Position numbers and translations under genes: made by a program
Notes under the pieces: generated by a model
What the model was told of the DNA's origin: nothing
The model's input: only the letters and a program-made list of their open reading frames with translations
The model's database searches: none
Assembly: GCF_025351285.1 (NCBI RefSeq)
Contig: NZ_JANXWG010000004.1
Span: 1-38,822 of the forward strand
Source of the DNA: Novosphingobium sp.
GTDB taxonomy: Bacteria > Pseudomonadota > Alphaproteobacteria > Sphingomonadales > Sphingomonadaceae
Direction: 5' to 3'
Length of the DNA stretch: 38,822 nucleotides
Shown here: piece by piece, positions 1 to 8,257 of the stretch
Layout of the letters: each line of letters opens with the position of its first letter
Position numbering within the stretch: position 1 is the stretch's first letter

Positions 1-13
1 ACCCGATACAGCC

Positions 14-1837
14 GTGAACTCGCCCGATGCCCGCCGCGCCCTGGAAAACGGGCGGGGTTGGCAGACGCTCAAGCGATTCCTCCCCTACCTCTGGCCGCGC
101 GACAATGCGGGCCTGCGCTGGCGGATCGTCGGCGCGATGGTCATGGTGCTTTGCGCCAAGGCAACCACGCTGGCGCTGCCCTATCTCTACAAGCGTGCGA
201 TCGACGCGATGACAAAGACCGGCGCCATCGCCGGCGACCACTCGCTCTACACCCTCGCGCTCGCCTTCGTGCTGGCTTACGCGGGCGGCCGCTTTGCCGG
301 CGTGATGTTCGACAACCTTCGCAACATCGTGTTCGAACGCGTCGGCCAGGACGCCACCCGCGCCCTCGCCGAGGACGTGTTCGCCCGGCTCCACCGCCTT
401 TCGCTGCGCTTCCACCTCGCCCGCCGCACCGGCGAAGTCACCAAGGTGATCGAGCGCGGCACCAAGAGCATCGATACGATGCTCTATTTCCTGCTGTTCA
501 ACATCGCCCCCACCGTGATCGAACTGACCGCGGTGACGATCATCTTCTACATCAACTTCGGCTGGGGCCTGGTGATCGCAACCAGCGCTGCGGTGGTCGC
601 CTATATCATCGCCACGCGCACGATCACCGAGTGGCGCACGCATTTGCGCGAAAAGATGAACCGGCTCGACGGGCAGGCACTCAGCCGCGCAGTCGATTCG
701 TTGCTCAACTACGAGACGGTCAAATACTTCTGCGCCGAGGATCGCGAGCAGGCGCGCTATGCGCAAGCCACGCGCTCCTACGCCGAAGCCGCGGTGAAGA
801 GCGAGAACAGCCTCGGCCTGCTCAATATGGTGCAGGCGCTGATCGTCAACCTGCTGATGGCCGGCGCGATGGGCTACACCGTCTATGGCTGGTCGCAAGG
901 CCGGCTGACGGTGGGTGACCTGGTGTTCGTCAACACCTACCTCACCCAGCTTTTCCGCCCGCTCGACATGCTCGGCATGGTCTATCGCACGATCCGCCAG
1001 GGTCTGATCGACATGGCGGCGATGTTCGCGCTGATGGACACCAATGTCGAAGTGCAGGACACCCCCGGCGCCCCCGCGCTGGTGATCCGCAAGCCGTCGA
1101 TCGCGTTCGAGGACGTGTGGTTCGGCTACGACGAGGACCGCACGATCCTCCACGGCCTGTCGTTCGAGGTCGAAGCCGGCACCCGCGTCGCGCTGGTCGG
1201 CCCATCGGGGGCGGGCAAATCGACGATCGCCCGCCTGATGTTCCGCTTCTACGACCCCTGGCGCGGCCGCATCCTGATCGACGGGCAGGACATCCGCACC
1301 GTGACACAGGCGTCGTTGCGCGCCGCGATCGGCATTGTCCCGCAGGATTCGGTGCTGTTCAACGACACGATCGGCTACAACATCGCCTATGGCCGCGACG
1401 GCGCAACGATGCTCGACGTCGAAGCCGCCACGCGCGGCGCGGCGATCGCGGAATTCATCAACCGCTTGCCGCACGGGCTAGACACCGAAGTGGGCGAGCG
1501 CGGGTTGAAGCTGTCCGGCGGCGAGAAGCAGCGCGTCGCGATCGCGCGCACTTTGGTGAAAAACCCGCCGATCCTGCTGTTCGACGAAGCCACCAGCGCG
1601 CTCGACACCCGCACCGAACAGGAAATCCTCGGCACGATGCGCGCCGTCGCCTCGAACCGCACCACGCTATCGATCGCGCACCGGCTTTCGACAATCGCGG
1701 ATTCGGACCGGATTCTGGTGCTGGATCAGGGACGACTGGCGGAAGCGGGCAGCCATGCCGAACTGCTGCGGCGCGATGGGCTTTATGCCGAGATGTGGGC
1801 GCGGCAGGCAAACGAGCAGGATGAGGTTGTGGGGTGA
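14..1837 (+). CDS. Atm1/HMT1-type ABC exporter (fused permease-ATPase)
   Basis: Half-transporter that dimerises in the inner membrane; Atm1-family members export glutathione-linked sulfur or metal conjugates and support cytosolic Fe-S/heavy-metal homeostasis. The first ~330 residues are a six-helix ABC membrane domain containing LNYETVKYF (231-239), a hallmark of the Atm1/HMT1 branch. The ATPase domain follows: Walker A GPSGAGKST (396-404), signature LSGGEKQR (~500), Walker B ILLFDEATSALD and H-loop AHRLST. 607 residues is the normal family length. The GTG used here is the first start in the window, but the frame is open to the left edge and no clear ribosome site precedes it, so the true start may lie outside. 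The family is clear; the substrate is not shown by the sequence. Confidence 0.9.
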   Translation: MNSPDARRALENGRGWQTLKRFLPYLWPRDNAGLRWRIVGAMVMVLCAKATTLALPYLYKRAIDAMTKTGAIAGDHSLYTLALAFVLAYAGGRFAGVMFDNLRNIVFERVGQDATRALAEDVFARLHRLSLRFHLARRTGEVTKVIERGTKSIDTMLYFLLFNIAPTVIELTAVTIIFYINFGWGLVIATSAAVVAYIIATRTITEWRTHLREKMNRLDGQALSRAVDSLLNYETVKYFCAEDREQARYAQATRSYAEAAVKSENSLGLLNMVQALIVNLLMAGAMGYTVYGWSQGRLTVGDLVFVNTYLTQLFRPLDMLGMVYRTIRQGLIDMAAMFALMDTNVEVQDTPGAPALVIRKPSIAFEDVWFGYDEDRTILHGLSFEVEAGTRVALVGPSGAGKSTIARLMFRFYDPWRGRILIDGQDIRTVTQASLRAAIGIVPQDSVLFNDTIGYNIAYGRDGATMLDVEAATRGAAIAEFINRLPHGLDTEVGERGLKLSGGEKQRVAIARTLVKNPPILLFDEATSALDTRTEQEILGTMRAVASNRTTLSIAHRLSTIADSDRILVLDQGRLAEAGSHAELLRRDGLYAEMWARQANEQDEVVG

Positions 1838-1840
1838 CGC

Positions 1841-1867
1841 CCCTTCCCCGTCCCTTCAGGGGAAGGG
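1841..1867. repeat. REP-like palindrome, copy 1
   Basis: A perfect 9-bp stem (CCCTTCCCC at 1841-1849, GGGGAAGGG at 1859-1867) with a 9-nt loop begins 3 bp after the ABC exporter stop. A related palindrome lies about 60 bp downstream in inverted orientation. It could form an RNA hairpin at the 3' end of the message; there is no T-run, so it is not a standard terminator. Confidence 0.6.
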
Positions 1868-1925
1868 ATCGAGGGGTGGGGGCGTGAAGGCAGGCACTCG
1901 AATTGCCGGAAACGCCCTACCTCAA

Positions 1926-1947
1926 CCCCTCCCCTGAAGGAGAGGGG
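1926..1947. repeat. REP-like palindrome, copy 2 (inverted relative to copy 1)
   Basis: CCCCTC (1926-1931) and GAGGGG (1942-1947) flank CCCTGAAGGA. Read on the minus strand, the sequence around it resembles copy 1 (CCTTCAGGGGA core followed by GGGG-rich flank), so the two form an inverted pair across the region between the ABC gene and the next, convergent gene. This is the usual arrangement of bacterial REP doublets. Confidence 0.5.
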
Positions 1948-2013
1948 CTCATTGTTTCGCTGATCCACGGTAGGTCATCAACCGAGACCGCGAAGTGCAG
2001 ACCAAACCAACCG

Positions 2014-2523
2014 CTACCATTCTTTCAGCCCGGTAATCTCCATGTCTGCCTGAGTTTGCAGTGTCACAGCATCGCCCCGCGAAACTGAATCCGCATCGAG
2101 GTAAACCCGAGTCATGTTTGAGCAATCAGCCCAATATCGGCGACGTTTCTTGCTAGATTTCTGAGATATTTGGACATTTGAAACTCGATCACACGCCGCG
2201 TACGTTGCTGCAATGCCCGCCGCCTTACGGCGTTCGTCGTTGATTTTCGCTATAACCGATCCAAACTGCTTAATCGTCTGCGGATACTCAGCTTGTGTAT
2301 ATGGATCAGCCGCGTTCTCCTCTATTCCGGTAGGCCGATCACGCCGCGCCAGTGAACTGACAGGGACGCCCAGCGGTGCGGTCCGAGTCGTTGAACCCAA
2401 GAAGGCTGAGACCACCAACACAAGAAGCGCGACAATGATGATCGGCAAGCAACCCTTTACAAGTAGCCCCAATTTCCAATCCCCCAGCGTGAAGTAAGAG
2501 TTTGCAATTTGGGCTTCTAGCAT
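2014..2523 (-). CDS. Hypothetical membrane-anchored protein
   Basis: I do not recognise a family. The 169-residue product has one strongly hydrophobic segment (about residues 22-44, GCLPIIIVALLVLVVSAFLG region) after a short N-terminus, so it is probably anchored in the inner membrane with the rest on one side. The soluble part is polar, contains two cysteines about 22 residues apart (YAACDRV and WADCSNM) that could form a disulfide, and a basic stretch KSSKKRRRYW. It is divergent from the AraC-type gene at 2561 with a 37-bp gap, so the two starts share a very short regulatory region. No strong ribosome site is visible. Local base composition is lower in GC than the neighbours, which may mean recent acquisition. 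Confidence 0.6.
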   Translation of the reverse strand: MLEAQIANSYFTLGDWKLGLLVKGCLPIIIVALLVLVVSAFLGSTTRTAPLGVPVSSLARRDRPTGIEENAADPYTQAEYPQTIKQFGSVIAKINDERRKAAGIAATYAACDRVSNVQISQKSSKKRRRYWADCSNMTRVYLDADSVSRGDAVTLQTQADMEITGLKEW

Positions 2524-2560
2524 GGCAATTCGCAGACCACAGTACCTTTGCTAGCCTGAT

Positions 2561-3652
2561 ATGACCCCCTTCCCCACCCTCGACCTCCTCGCCCGCGGCG
2601 GCACGCTCGCGCTTCTCGCGCTTTGGTCCCTCGTCCTCCTACGCGATCACGCCCGCGTCCCGGCCGCTCGCGCGGCAGTGGCGATGGCGGCGGCGATCGG
2701 CGCATACATCCTCGCCGGGCTGCTGCTCGCCACCGCGCGCGATACGCTGGCGGCGCTGGTGTGCGATGTCGCCTCGGTGATGGCGCCGCCGCTGTTCTGG
2801 TTGTTCGCGCGGTTGTGGTTCGATGATCGCAACCGCGTCGGCACGCGCAATTGGGCGCTGATCGGCGGATTTGCGCTGTTGCCACTGGCACAAGTCACGC
2901 TGATCGCGACGACGGGCCACGTCTCGATCGTGATCTGGAGCCTGGTGCGCGTGGGCATGGTCGGGTTTGGCCTGGCGGGCATGTGGGTGGCGTGGCGCGG
3001 GCGCGCGAGCGATCTGGTCGAGCCGCGCCGCGCGTTCCGGCTGGCTCTGATCCTCGCGATCGGCGGCTTCGTGCTGTGGGTCAACCTGCTCGAAGCCGGC
3101 CGCGTGGTGGGCAACCTGATGCCCCTGGCGCGGATGCCGACGCAAGTGGCGATCTTCGTCGTGATCCTGACGGCCGTGCTGGGGCTCCACGCCACGCGGT
3201 CACCCGAACTGTTTGCCCTGCCTCGCCCGCAAGGATTTTTCGCGCTGTCGCGCGCGGGGGGGCCAGTCGACGAACCCAAACCCACCCCCGCCGAATCTCC
3301 GCTCACCGCACGGCTGCGCCACGTGATGGGCCACGATCGCGCCTATCGCGCCGAGGGTTTCTCGCTCACCGCGCTGGCGCAATTGCTGGTCGAGCCCGAA
3401 TACCGCGTGCGCCGCGCGATCAACGGCGAACTGGGGTTCCGCAACTTCACCGCCTTCCTCAACACGTACCGGCTGGCCGAAGTGAAGGCCGCGCTGGCCG
3501 ATGCGGCGCAGCGCGAGGTGCCGATCCTGACGATCGCGATCGACGCGGGCTTCGGCTCGCTCGGCCCGTTCAACCGCGCCTTCCGCGAGGCCGAGGGGAT
3601 GACGCCGAGCGAATGGCGGGCCAAGTCGCTGGTCGATTCCGGAATCGGCTAG
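2561..3652 (+). CDS. AraC-family regulator with N-terminal membrane domain
   Basis: The C-terminal ~100 residues are an AraC/XylS double helix-turn-helix: first HTH around FSLTALAQLLVEPEYRVRRA and the conserved second one ending FGSLGPFNRAFREAEGMTPSEWR. The first ~215 residues hold about six or seven hydrophobic segments, so the DNA-binding domain is tethered to the inner membrane, as in other bacterial AraC proteins with multi-helix N-termini. This suggests sensing of a membrane or periplasmic signal. It is followed after 79 bp on the same strand by the histidine-box hydroxylase, a likely target or partner. The ligand is unknown. ATG at 2561 gives the full first helix. Family assignment is firm; the function is inference. 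Confidence 0.85.
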   Translation: MTPFPTLDLLARGGTLALLALWSLVLLRDHARVPAARAAVAMAAAIGAYILAGLLLATARDTLAALVCDVASVMAPPLFWLFARLWFDDRNRVGTRNWALIGGFALLPLAQVTLIATTGHVSIVIWSLVRVGMVGFGLAGMWVAWRGRASDLVEPRRAFRLALILAIGGFVLWVNLLEAGRVVGNLMPLARMPTQVAIFVVILTAVLGLHATRSPELFALPRPQGFFALSRAGGPVDEPKPTPAESPLTARLRHVMGHDRAYRAEGFSLTALAQLLVEPEYRVRRAINGELGFRNFTAFLNTYRLAEVKAALADAAQREVPILTIAIDAGFGSLGPFNRAFREAEGMTPSEWRAKSLVDSGIG

Positions 3653-3731
3653 TCGAAAAGCGAATGCGCTGGGCTGAACCGTCGCCGACACGGCACGGCA
3701 TGGTCATCGATCCCAAGCCGGAGCACACCTT

Positions 3732-4544
3732 ATGAATCCCGCCGCCGCCGACCCCCTGACTTTCGCCGGCATGGTGCTGCTGCGTTCGTTCCAGTTCGAC
3801 TTCACCCGCTATATCGGCGCTGCCCTGCTGATCGGCGCGGTGGTGTGGGTGATGGCGCGGACCCGGCTGGCCAGCCGCAAGCTGCAAAAGCGGCAGGCTA
3901 CTGCGGCCGACATACGCCGCGAGTTCCTGCAATCGGTGCGCAGTTGCATGGTCTATGCGGTGATCTCGCTGATCGTGGTGGCGTTGATGAAGGCGGGCGT
4001 GCTCCACCCGATCGCGCGCAACGGCGGGTGGGTCAAAACCATCGCGCTGCTGGTGACGATGATCGTGCTGCACGACGGCTGGTTCTACTGGACGCATCGC
4101 GCGCTGCACCATCCGGCGCTGTACCGGCGCTTTCATCTTGCGCACCACCGTTCGGTCACGCCGACGCCGTTTGCGATCTACAGCTTTTCGGTGGGCGAGG
4201 CTGCGATCAACGCACTGTTCGTGTTCCTGTGGCTGGTGTTCGTGACCACGCCACCGCTGACATTCCTTACGTTCATGCTGTTCCAGGTGCTGCGAAACGG
4301 CATGGGCCACGCCGGGTATGAACTGAGCCCGCGCTGGTGGCTATCCACCCCGCTGACGCGCTGGATCAACACCACCACGCACCACGATCTGCACCATGCG
4401 GGCGGGTTCAACCACAACTACGGGCTGTACTTCACGTGGTGGGACAAGGCGATGCGCACCGAGCACCCGCGTTATGCCGAAACGTTCGCCAAGGTGACGA
4501 CGCCCGCCCCTGCCGAGCCGGTCGGGTTGCCAGCCAGCGCTTGA
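3732..4544 (+). CDS. Sterol desaturase / fatty acid hydroxylase superfamily protein
   Basis: Integral-membrane di-iron oxygenase of the fatty acid hydroxylase superfamily. The histidine clusters that bind the two irons are all visible: H114 with H122, then H126-H127, H135-x2-H138-H139, and HHDLHH near residues 217-222. Hydrophobic stretches at residues 27-42, 75-90 and 100-115 and again before the last cluster give the expected four-helix topology. 270 residues is typical for bacterial members. These enzymes hydroxylate or desaturate lipids, carotenoids or hopanoid/sterol-like substrates; the sequence does not say which. It lies behind the membrane AraC regulator and ends 37 bp before a transporter gene with a strong hairpin in between. 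Confidence 0.85.
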   Translation: MNPAAADPLTFAGMVLLRSFQFDFTRYIGAALLIGAVVWVMARTRLASRKLQKRQATAADIRREFLQSVRSCMVYAVISLIVVALMKAGVLHPIARNGGWVKTIALLVTMIVLHDGWFYWTHRALHHPALYRRFHLAHHRSVTPTPFAIYSFSVGEAAINALFVFLWLVFVTTPPLTFLTFMLFQVLRNGMGHAGYELSPRWWLSTPLTRWINTTTHHDLHHAGGFNHNYGLYFTWWDKAMRTEHPRYAETFAKVTTPAPAEPVGLPASA

Positions 4545-4552
4545 ACCTTGCA

Positions 4553-4588
4553 CATTCACCCTCGCGTGACACAACGCGAGGGTGAATG
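4553..4588. promoter_or_regulatory. 14-bp perfect inverted repeat covering the start codon of the first POT gene
   Basis: CATTCACCCTCGCG (4553-4566) is exactly repeated in reverse complement at 4575-4588 with an 8-nt loop. The right arm contains the only plausible start codon of the next gene (GTG, 4582-4584) and the G/A-rich stretch before it. The hairpin could end transcription of the hydroxylase gene, or hide the start site of the transporter in mRNA. There is no T-run after it. Confidence 0.65.
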
Positions 4589-5913
4589 CTTCGACCGCAC
4601 CCGTCCGCCGCTTGCGCGACCATCCCCCCGGCCTGTGGGTGCTCGCGGGCACCGAACTGTGGGACCGCATCTCGTTCAAGGGCATGCAGGCGCTGCTGGT
4701 GCTGTACATGGCGGGCGAACTGCTGCTGCCCGGCCGGATCGGGCACGTTGCCGGGCTGGGCACCGCGCGGGCCGCGATCGAAGGGTTGACCGGGCCGCTG
4801 TCCCCGCAGGCATTGGCCGCGCAGATCTTCGGGCTTTATATCGCGGCCGTCACGATGATGCCTCTGGTGGGCGGGTGGATCGGCGATCGCTTCACCGGGC
4901 GCCGCACCGCCGTCACCATGGGCGCGCTGGCGATGACCATGGGCCATTTCGCGCTGGCGTTCGATCGCACGTTCCTGCCCGCGCTGGCGCTGCTGGTCGT
5001 GGGCGTCGGGCTGTTCCGCGGCAACATGACCGCGCAAGTCCGCGCGCTTTACGCGAGCGGCGACACCCGCGCGGGCGATGCGTTCCAGGTCTACATGATC
5101 GCGGTCAACGCCGGCGGAGTGATCGCGCCGCTGTTGACCGGCACGCTCGCGCGGACCTGGGGCTGGCATGCGGGGTTCGCGCTGGCGGGGTTCGGGATGC
5201 TGGTGGGGCTGGCGATCTACCGGCTGGGCTCGCGCCACTTGCCGCCCGAACCGGTGCGGCGCCGCAGCGATGTGCCATCCGCTCCGCTGACCTCCGAGGA
5301 ACGCGGCCGATTGTGGGCGCTCGCCGCGTTGTGGCCGCTGATGATCGGGTTCTGGGTGGCGCAATCGCAGGTGTGGAACCTGTATAACTTGTGGGCGCGC
5401 GATCATCTCGATCGGATGGTGGGCGGGTTCGAGGTGCCGGTGCCGTGGCTGGCCTCGCTCGACAGCCTGGCGCCGCTGCTGATCGCGCCACTGGTGATCG
5501 GGTTCGGCGAGCGGGGGACGCATACGCTGAACCGCATGGCGCTGGGCTGCCTGGTGTTCGCGGGAGCGTGCCTGCTGCTGGCGACCGGCGCGGCGATGGG
5601 ATCGGGCGGAAAGGCCGCGCTCGGCTGGGCGCTGGCGTTCCACATCGCCTCGAACCTCGGCTGGGTGCTGTTCGCGCCGGTCGAGACCGGGCTTTACGCC
5701 GGCAACGCGCCCGAACACTGGCGCGGGACGATGCTCGGGTTGGCCAGTCTCGCAGTCTCGGCAGCCAGCCTGATTTCAGGCCGGATGGGCGGACTGTACG
5801 AGCGGGTCAGCCCCGAGGCCTTCTGGGCGATCAATGCAGGCTTGGTCGGCGGCACCGGAATCCTGCTGTTCGCGCTCGCCCCGCTGCTGCGCAAGCGGCT
5901 TGCATCGGCCTAG
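4582..5913 (+). CDS. POT/PTR-family peptide transporter (MFS), paralog 1
   Basis: Proton-coupled oligopeptide transporter of the inner membrane. The N-terminus GLWVLAGTELWDRISFKGM matches the conserved POT opening segment, and GGWIGDRFTGRR is the family loop motif between helices 2 and 3. The 443 residues show about twelve to fourteen hydrophobic segments. The GTG at 4582 is the most upstream start, because an in-frame TGA lies at 4567-4569; it sits inside a long inverted repeat. A second copy follows at 6197 with strong similarity along its length, so the pair arose by duplication. Di/tripeptide transport is the usual family activity, but many bacterial members have unknown substrates. Confidence 0.88.
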   Translation: MNASTAPVRRLRDHPPGLWVLAGTELWDRISFKGMQALLVLYMAGELLLPGRIGHVAGLGTARAAIEGLTGPLSPQALAAQIFGLYIAAVTMMPLVGGWIGDRFTGRRTAVTMGALAMTMGHFALAFDRTFLPALALLVVGVGLFRGNMTAQVRALYASGDTRAGDAFQVYMIAVNAGGVIAPLLTGTLARTWGWHAGFALAGFGMLVGLAIYRLGSRHLPPEPVRRRSDVPSAPLTSEERGRLWALAALWPLMIGFWVAQSQVWNLYNLWARDHLDRMVGGFEVPVPWLASLDSLAPLLIAPLVIGFGERGTHTLNRMALGCLVFAGACLLLATGAAMGSGGKAALGWALAFHIASNLGWVLFAPVETGLYAGNAPEHWRGTMLGLASLAVSAASLISGRMGGLYERVSPEAFWAINAGLVGGTGILLFALAPLLRKRLASA

Positions 5914-5919
5914 CAACGA

Positions 5920-6108
5920 TCAATCGTCGGGCCACATCACCGCCTGCGCGGCCTTCATGCAGTTGTTCTCGGTATCCCACGCCAACGTCGGCGATCCATA
6001 AAGCCGCCAGCCCTGCGCCAAAGCCTCGGACACCCGTTCGCAGAACGCGCGATCGTCCTTGCCGGTGAGCAGGCGGTAGGTCGGGCGATCATCTGGCGGC
6101 GTTGACAT
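5920..6108 (-). CDS. DUF1737 family small protein
   Basis: A 62-residue soluble protein. The core YRLLTGKDDRAFCERVSE followed by LAQGWRLYGSPTLAWD and the C-terminal AAQAVMW matches DUF1737, a small domain of unknown function common in proteobacteria. It lies on the opposite strand between the two POT transporter genes: its stop is 6 bp from the end of the first, and its start is 88 bp from the start of the second. Nothing in the sequence indicates a function. Confidence 0.8.
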   Translation of the reverse strand: MSTPPDDRPTYRLLTGKDDRAFCERVSEALAQGWRLYGSPTLAWDTENNCMKAAQAVMWPDD

Positions 6109-6196
6109 GGTGCCTGCCTATCCTGTCCAACGGGGCCATTGCAAGCCGGGCAGCAGCCGGGCAGTCTCTCCGTTTCCGCCCGAAGCAGGAGCAATC

Positions 6197-7615
6197 ATGG
6201 TCGCAGCCACCCGCACAGACTTGTTCGGCCAGCCGAAAGGCCTGTGGGTGCTCGCCGGCACCGAGTTGTGGGACCGCATTTCGTTCCACGGCATGCTGGC
6301 GATGCTGGTGCTTTACATGACCGGCGACCTGCTGATCGCGCCCGACCGCGTGGCGACGATCTGGGGCTTCGCCGCCTATCGCCACGCGGTCGAGGGCGCG
6401 TTCGGCCACCTCTCCAACCAGGCGCTGGCGACGCAGACCTTCGGGCTCTACTACGCAGGGATCGCCGCGATGCCGCTGCTGGGCGGCTGGATCGCAGACC
6501 GCTTCATCGGCCGCCGCGCCGCGGTTTCCGCAGGCGCGCTGCTGATGACGCTGGGGCATTTCTCGTTCGCGTTCGATCGCAGCTTCCTGCTTGGCCTGCT
6601 GTTGCTGGTGCTGGGCGCGGGGCTGCTGCGCGGCAACCTGCCCGCGCAAGTCAAGTCGCTCTACCCCGACGGAGACCGGCGCGAGACCACCGCGTTCCAG
6701 TACTACTACCTCGGCATCAACACCGGCGCATTCATCGCGCCGATCGTCTCGGGCGCGGTGGCAGCAATCTACGGCTGGCACGCGGGCTTCGCGGTGGCCG
6801 GGTTCGGGATGCTGATCGGGCTCATGGTCTATACCTTCGGCCAGCGCTACCTGCCCAAAGCGCAATCGGTGCGAGGCCCGGCGGCCAAGCGCACCCCGCT
6901 CACCCCCGACGAACGTCGCGCAGTGTTGGGACTCCTGCTGGTCTGGCCGATCGCGGTCAGCTTCTGGATCGCGCAGGCGCAGATCTGGAACGTCTACAAC
7001 ATCTGGCTGCGCGATCACGTGCAGATGAAAATGGGCAGCTTCCAGGTGCCCGTGCCGTGGATGCAATCGCTCGACGGCCTTGCCCCCGCGCTGTTCATCC
7101 CGCTCGTCGTATGGATCTGGGCGCGCCAGGCCAGACGCGGCCGCGAGCCCGATACCTTCGGCAAGATGTCCACCGGCGCGCTGATCTTCGCCGCCGGCGT
7201 GCTGATCCTCTCCGCCGGGCCGCTGCTGGCAGGCATGTCGGGAGACTCTGGCGGCCGAGCCCCGCTGATGCTGCCGATCCTGTTCCACGTCGTCTCGAAC
7301 TTCGGCGCGATGTACTTCACCCCCACCGCGCTCTCGCTCTACGCCACCCGCGCCCCCGCCCAATGGCGCGGCTCGCTCGTCGGCACCTACCAACTCTCGG
7401 TCTCCGCCGCGAGCCTCATCACCGGCCGCATGGGCCAGATGTACGAAACGATGACCCCCTCGTCGTTCTGGGCCTTGAACGCCGCGATCTGCGCGGGCGG
7501 TGCTGTGGCGCTGGTGGCGCTGACGCCGACGTTGCGCAGACTGCTGGGGGTGCGGCGGGCTGAGGATGAAGGGGCGTTGGTGCCGAAGGTGGATACCGAG
7601 CCGGTGTTGGGTTGA
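6197..7615 (+). CDS. POT/PTR-family peptide transporter (MFS), paralog 2
   Basis: Second proton-coupled oligopeptide transporter, 472 residues, closely resembling the gene at 4582 (shared GLWVLAGTELWDRISF opening, GGWIADRFIGRR loop, matching middle loop and C-terminal segment FWALNA). ATG at 6197 was chosen because it is preceded by a CAGGA ribosome site and begins just ahead of the conserved segment; an in-frame GTG at 6107 would add 30 unlike residues and nearly touch the divergent DUF1737 start. The two paralogs may differ in substrate range or expression; the sequence does not decide this. A dispersed repeat starts a few bases after the stop. Confidence 0.88.
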   Translation: MVAATRTDLFGQPKGLWVLAGTELWDRISFHGMLAMLVLYMTGDLLIAPDRVATIWGFAAYRHAVEGAFGHLSNQALATQTFGLYYAGIAAMPLLGGWIADRFIGRRAAVSAGALLMTLGHFSFAFDRSFLLGLLLLVLGAGLLRGNLPAQVKSLYPDGDRRETTAFQYYYLGINTGAFIAPIVSGAVAAIYGWHAGFAVAGFGMLIGLMVYTFGQRYLPKAQSVRGPAAKRTPLTPDERRAVLGLLLVWPIAVSFWIAQAQIWNVYNIWLRDHVQMKMGSFQVPVPWMQSLDGLAPALFIPLVVWIWARQARRGREPDTFGKMSTGALIFAAGVLILSAGPLLAGMSGDSGGRAPLMLPILFHVVSNFGAMYFTPTALSLYATRAPAQWRGSLVGTYQLSVSAASLITGRMGQMYETMTPSSFWALNAAICAGGAVALVALTPTLRRLLGVRRAEDEGALVPKVDTEPVLG

Positions 7616-7617
7616 AG

Positions 7618-7665
7618 GGGGAAAGTGGCCTCCGGCGGCCAAGGGCCATCGCCCTTGGAACCCGG
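7618..7665 (+). repeat. Dispersed 3'-end repeat, copy A
   Basis: Core GGCCTCCGGCGGCCAAGGGC, followed by an 8-bp perfect stem CCAAGGGC (7639-7646) / GCCCTTGG (7651-7658). Related copies lie at about 10952-10983 (minus strand) and 34915-34957 (plus strand). Each copy is just behind a gene and in the same orientation as that gene. Confidence 0.65.
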
Positions 7666-7825
7666 GACTTTTTGGGGGGAGCGGACCGGATGGCTTTTTG
7701 CTTCTGTCCGAAGGACAATGATTCTGCCGCTTCGCGGCGGGGGTCAGGAAATCAATTAATATGCCTATCCGCTTAGCACAGGTAAAGTCTGAACATAAAT
7801 AGCCTACATGAGTAGGAGAAATTTT

Positions 7826-8068
7826 ATGTCAGGAATAACATCCAGTGAACAAGATGAAGACGATCTACGCGAGCTAATCGACCGATACAGAACAGGCTAT
7901 TCGCTATTTAATATTGTCGAGCGTATAAGCGCGCGGTGGGCTGCACAAAATCGAGAAGTGTATGATACTATTCATAGGCCGCATGAAAACATTCCTGTTC
8001 CGGCAAAAATGCAAGAACTGATGGAGAAATTTATGGAAGAGCTAGAAGACGATAGGAGTGGGTCCTGA
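7826..8068 (+). CDS. Hypothetical small acidic protein
   Basis: I do not recognise this 80-residue protein. It is rich in Asp and Glu with an amphipathic helical look (DEDDLRELIDRYRTGY, MQELMEKFMEELEDD), no membrane segment and no signal peptide. ATG 7826 was preferred to ATG 7808 because TAGGAG (7813-7818) is correctly spaced in front of it. It is clearly AT-richer than the surrounding chromosome, and its last 27 bp overlap tail-to-tail with the next gene on the other strand. The context is an islet of small foreign-looking genes next to an IS. Confidence 0.55.
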   Translation: MSGITSSEQDEDDLRELIDRYRTGYSLFNIVERISARWAAQNREVYDTIHRPHENIPVPAKMQELMEKFMEELEDDRSGS

Positions 8069-8251
8069 TTTATCGGCCATTTCCTCTATCCACAACTCGC
8101 GAAATTCCTTATGTCTTTCAATAAGTAATTCGGGGTCGTCTCCATGTTCTTCGGCGATTTCCCTCAGTATTTCGTCGTCCAAAGGCGAGGCCGACCGCGC
8201 GGAAGCCATGATGATCCGACTAAAGGCGCGTTTTGACAATCTCATACCCAT
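8042..8251 (-). CDS. Hypothetical small protein
   Basis: An open frame of 69 codons, predicted mostly helical (DDEILREIAEEHGDDPELLIERHKEFREL). No recognised domain. It starts 7 bp beyond the stop of the IS1595-type transposase on the same strand, so its own promoter has probably been displaced or replaced by the insertion, and it may be a remnant. The codon pattern in the middle is coherent, but the start is uncertain: ATG at 8251 or 8245. It overlaps the convergent gene at 7826-8068 by 27 bp, so one of the two may not be real. Confidence 0.4.
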   Translation of the reverse strand: MGMRLSKRAFSRIIMASARSASPLDDEILREIAEEHGDDPELLIERHKEFRELWIEEMADKSGPTPIVF

Positions 8252-8257
8252 CCTCGT

